From an uncultured Aquimarina sp. (GTDB lineage: Bacteria; Bacteroidota; Bacteroidia; Flavobacteriales; Flavobacteriaceae), in contig NZ_CANLMP010000001.1 of NCBI RefSeq assembly GCF_947492405.1, forward strand, positions 124,001 through 188,000: a stretch of DNA of 64,000 nucleotides, in the 5' to 3' direction. The notes beneath the pieces are model-generated. The model saw only the letters and a list, made by a program, of their open reading frames with translations. It made no database searches and was not told the origin of the DNA. The translations under genes were made by a program, and so were the position numbers. Shown here one piece after another: positions 63,001 through 64,000 of the stretch; positions within the stretch are counted from its first letter, which is position 1; the number at the start of each line of letters is the position of its first letter.

Positions 63001-63995
63001 AAATAAACTTTGAACATAACCAATCCGCTCATTGCGAAAATGGAGTGGTTTCTAATTTATTAAATTATAATGGACTCAAGATAAGCGAACCAATGGTTTT
63101 TGGGATTGCTTCTGGAGTTTTCTTTATATATATACCTTTTGTAAAGGTGAATTTCGCACCTATGTTTAGTTTTAGACCTGTTCCTGGTTTTATTTTCTCT
63201 AGAGTAAGTAAAAGATTAGGTTTTAAGATTAAAAGACATAAGTTTAAATCTACAGAAAAAGCACAACAAACGTTAGATGTAGAGTTGTCAAAGAATAACC
63301 CGGTAGGTTTACAAGTAGGAGTATATAACCTGTCATATTTTCCTGATGAGTATCGTTTCCACTTTAATGCCCATAATCTGGTTGTTTATGGAAAAGAAGG
63401 AGATGATTATTTAATCAGTGATCCGGTAATGCCAGAAGTAACTACTTTGTCTTCTAGAGAATTAGAAAAAGTACGATTTGCTAAAGGTCCGTTTGCGCCT
63501 AACGGTCATATTTATTATCCTACACAATTGCCAGATCAGATTGATCTTAAAAAAGCAATTACTAAAGGGATGAAACAAGCATATAGACATATGTTAGCTC
63601 CGGTTCCATTAGTTGGTTATAGGGGGATTAGATATGTAGCAAAGAGAATTCGTAAATGGCCTGATAAGATTGGAGTAAAAAAGACAAATCATTACTTGGG
63701 TCAATTGGTACGTATGCAAGAAGAAATAGGAACTGGCGGTGGAGGTTTTCGATTTATTTTCGCTACGTTTTTGCAAGAAGCTTCTGTAATTATGGAAAAT
63801 TCTAGGCTCGCAGAACTTTCGAAGGAAATGACCGAAATTGGTGATCAATGGAGAGATTTTGCCATTGATGCTTCTAGGTTATATAAGAATAGAAGTAGAG
63901 AAACTGATGCATATAATAAAATTGCAGATAAGTTAGATGCGATTGCTCTGGCAGAGAGAGCTTTCTTTTTAGATCTTAAGAAAGCAATTAAATAG
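62997..63995 (+). CDS. BtrH_N-domain protein, possible acyltransferase or peptidase-like enzyme
   Basis: The 332-residue protein begins with TTG overlapping the stop of the preceding gene (TTGA). The BtrH N-terminal domain covers about residues 5-150: AHCENGVVSNLLNYNGLKIS with Cys13, EPMVFGIASGVFF, and HFNAHNLVVYG with a candidate catalytic His near 125, then ISDPV. The C-terminal part (about 170-332) is helical and corresponds to the DUF4872-like region. The namesake BtrH of butirosin synthesis transfers an acyl group from a carrier protein, so this protein might form the ester between polyene acid and resorcinol; this is inference. It ends five bases before the window edge. Confidence 0.82.
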   Translation: MKINFEHNQSAHCENGVVSNLLNYNGLKISEPMVFGIASGVFFIYIPFVKVNFAPMFSFRPVPGFIFSRVSKRLGFKIKRHKFKSTEKAQQTLDVELSKNNPVGLQVGVYNLSYFPDEYRFHFNAHNLVVYGKEGDDYLISDPVMPEVTTLSSRELEKVRFAKGPFAPNGHIYYPTQLPDQIDLKKAITKGMKQAYRHMLAPVPLVGYRGIRYVAKRIRKWPDKIGVKKTNHYLGQLVRMQEEIGTGGGGFRFIFATFLQEASVIMENSRLAELSKEMTEIGDQWRDFAIDASRLYKNRSRETDAYNKIADKLDAIALAERAFFLDLKKAIK

Positions 63996-64000
63996 TTTTA

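Noticed and set aside
1..64000. Insertion sequences, phage genes or integrases
   Set aside because: No transposase, integrase or flanking inverted and direct repeats of that type were found in the coding frames.

Overview
The window is AT-rich chromosome from a bacterium of the Bacteroidota, most likely a marine member of the Flavobacteriaceae. Four things support this: a SusC/SusD pair, C-terminal type IX secretion (T9SS) sorting domains, TAnnTTTG promoter boxes with few Shine-Dalgarno sites, and a flexirubin-type pigment cluster. An Aquimarina-like genus would fit, but that is a guess from gene content.

Positions 1-46939 form a double locus for beta-1,3-glucan (laminarin-like) use, with every gene on the + strand. 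It opens with the 3' end of a sodium/solute symporter gene. Each half is headed by a membrane-spanning regulator with a propeller, a Y_Y_Y domain and a LuxR-type HTH (961-3768 and 27234-30047). Half 1 encodes SusC/SusD, a surface glycan-binding lipoprotein with a recent internal duplication, three GH16 laminarinases (two lipoproteins and one large T9SS enzyme), a 1637-residue T9SS GH81 glucanase and a 1282-residue secreted protein with fascin-like repeats. Half 2 has no SusC/SusD. It starts with an unusual protein that joins a clan GH-A glycosidase to what looks like an outer-membrane beta-barrel. Three lipoproteins follow (two binding proteins and one GH16). Then come a cytoplasmic GH149-like beta-1,3-glucan phosphorylase, a lipoprotein GH17, a GH30 (probably beta-1,6-glucanase), a GPH-type sugar transporter and a second GH17 without a signal peptide. 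Together they describe surface capture and cutting, periplasmic trimming and debranching, inner-membrane import, and phosphorolysis in the cytoplasm.

Positions 46940-52653 are a housekeeping and orphan stretch. It holds a minus-strand tRNA operon (Ser-GCU, Pro-UGG, Arg-UCU), two paralogous secreted proteins of unknown function, an outer-membrane barrel protein and a small lipoprotein driven by symmetric divergent promoters. It ends in a 31-bp perfect inverted repeat acting as a bidirectional terminator.

Positions 52660-63995 are the start of a flexirubin/dialkylresorcinol pigment cluster. It contains a divergently transcribed FAD-dependent halogenase-like enzyme, tyrosine ammonia-lyase, a WG-repeat protein of uncertain relevance, FabG, a KAS II-type ketosynthase, an acyl carrier protein, an LpxL-like acyltransferase with an altered HX4E motif, DarA, DarB, a hotdog dehydratase, a small conserved protein and a BtrH_N-domain protein. 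Tyrosine ammonia-lyase would supply 4-coumarate as polyene starter, the fatty-acid-type enzymes would extend it, DarA/DarB would make the dialkylresorcinol, and an acyltransferase would join the two. The cluster probably continues beyond the right edge. Start codons were moved downstream wherever a signal peptide, lipobox or promoter box showed the longest frame to be wrong.
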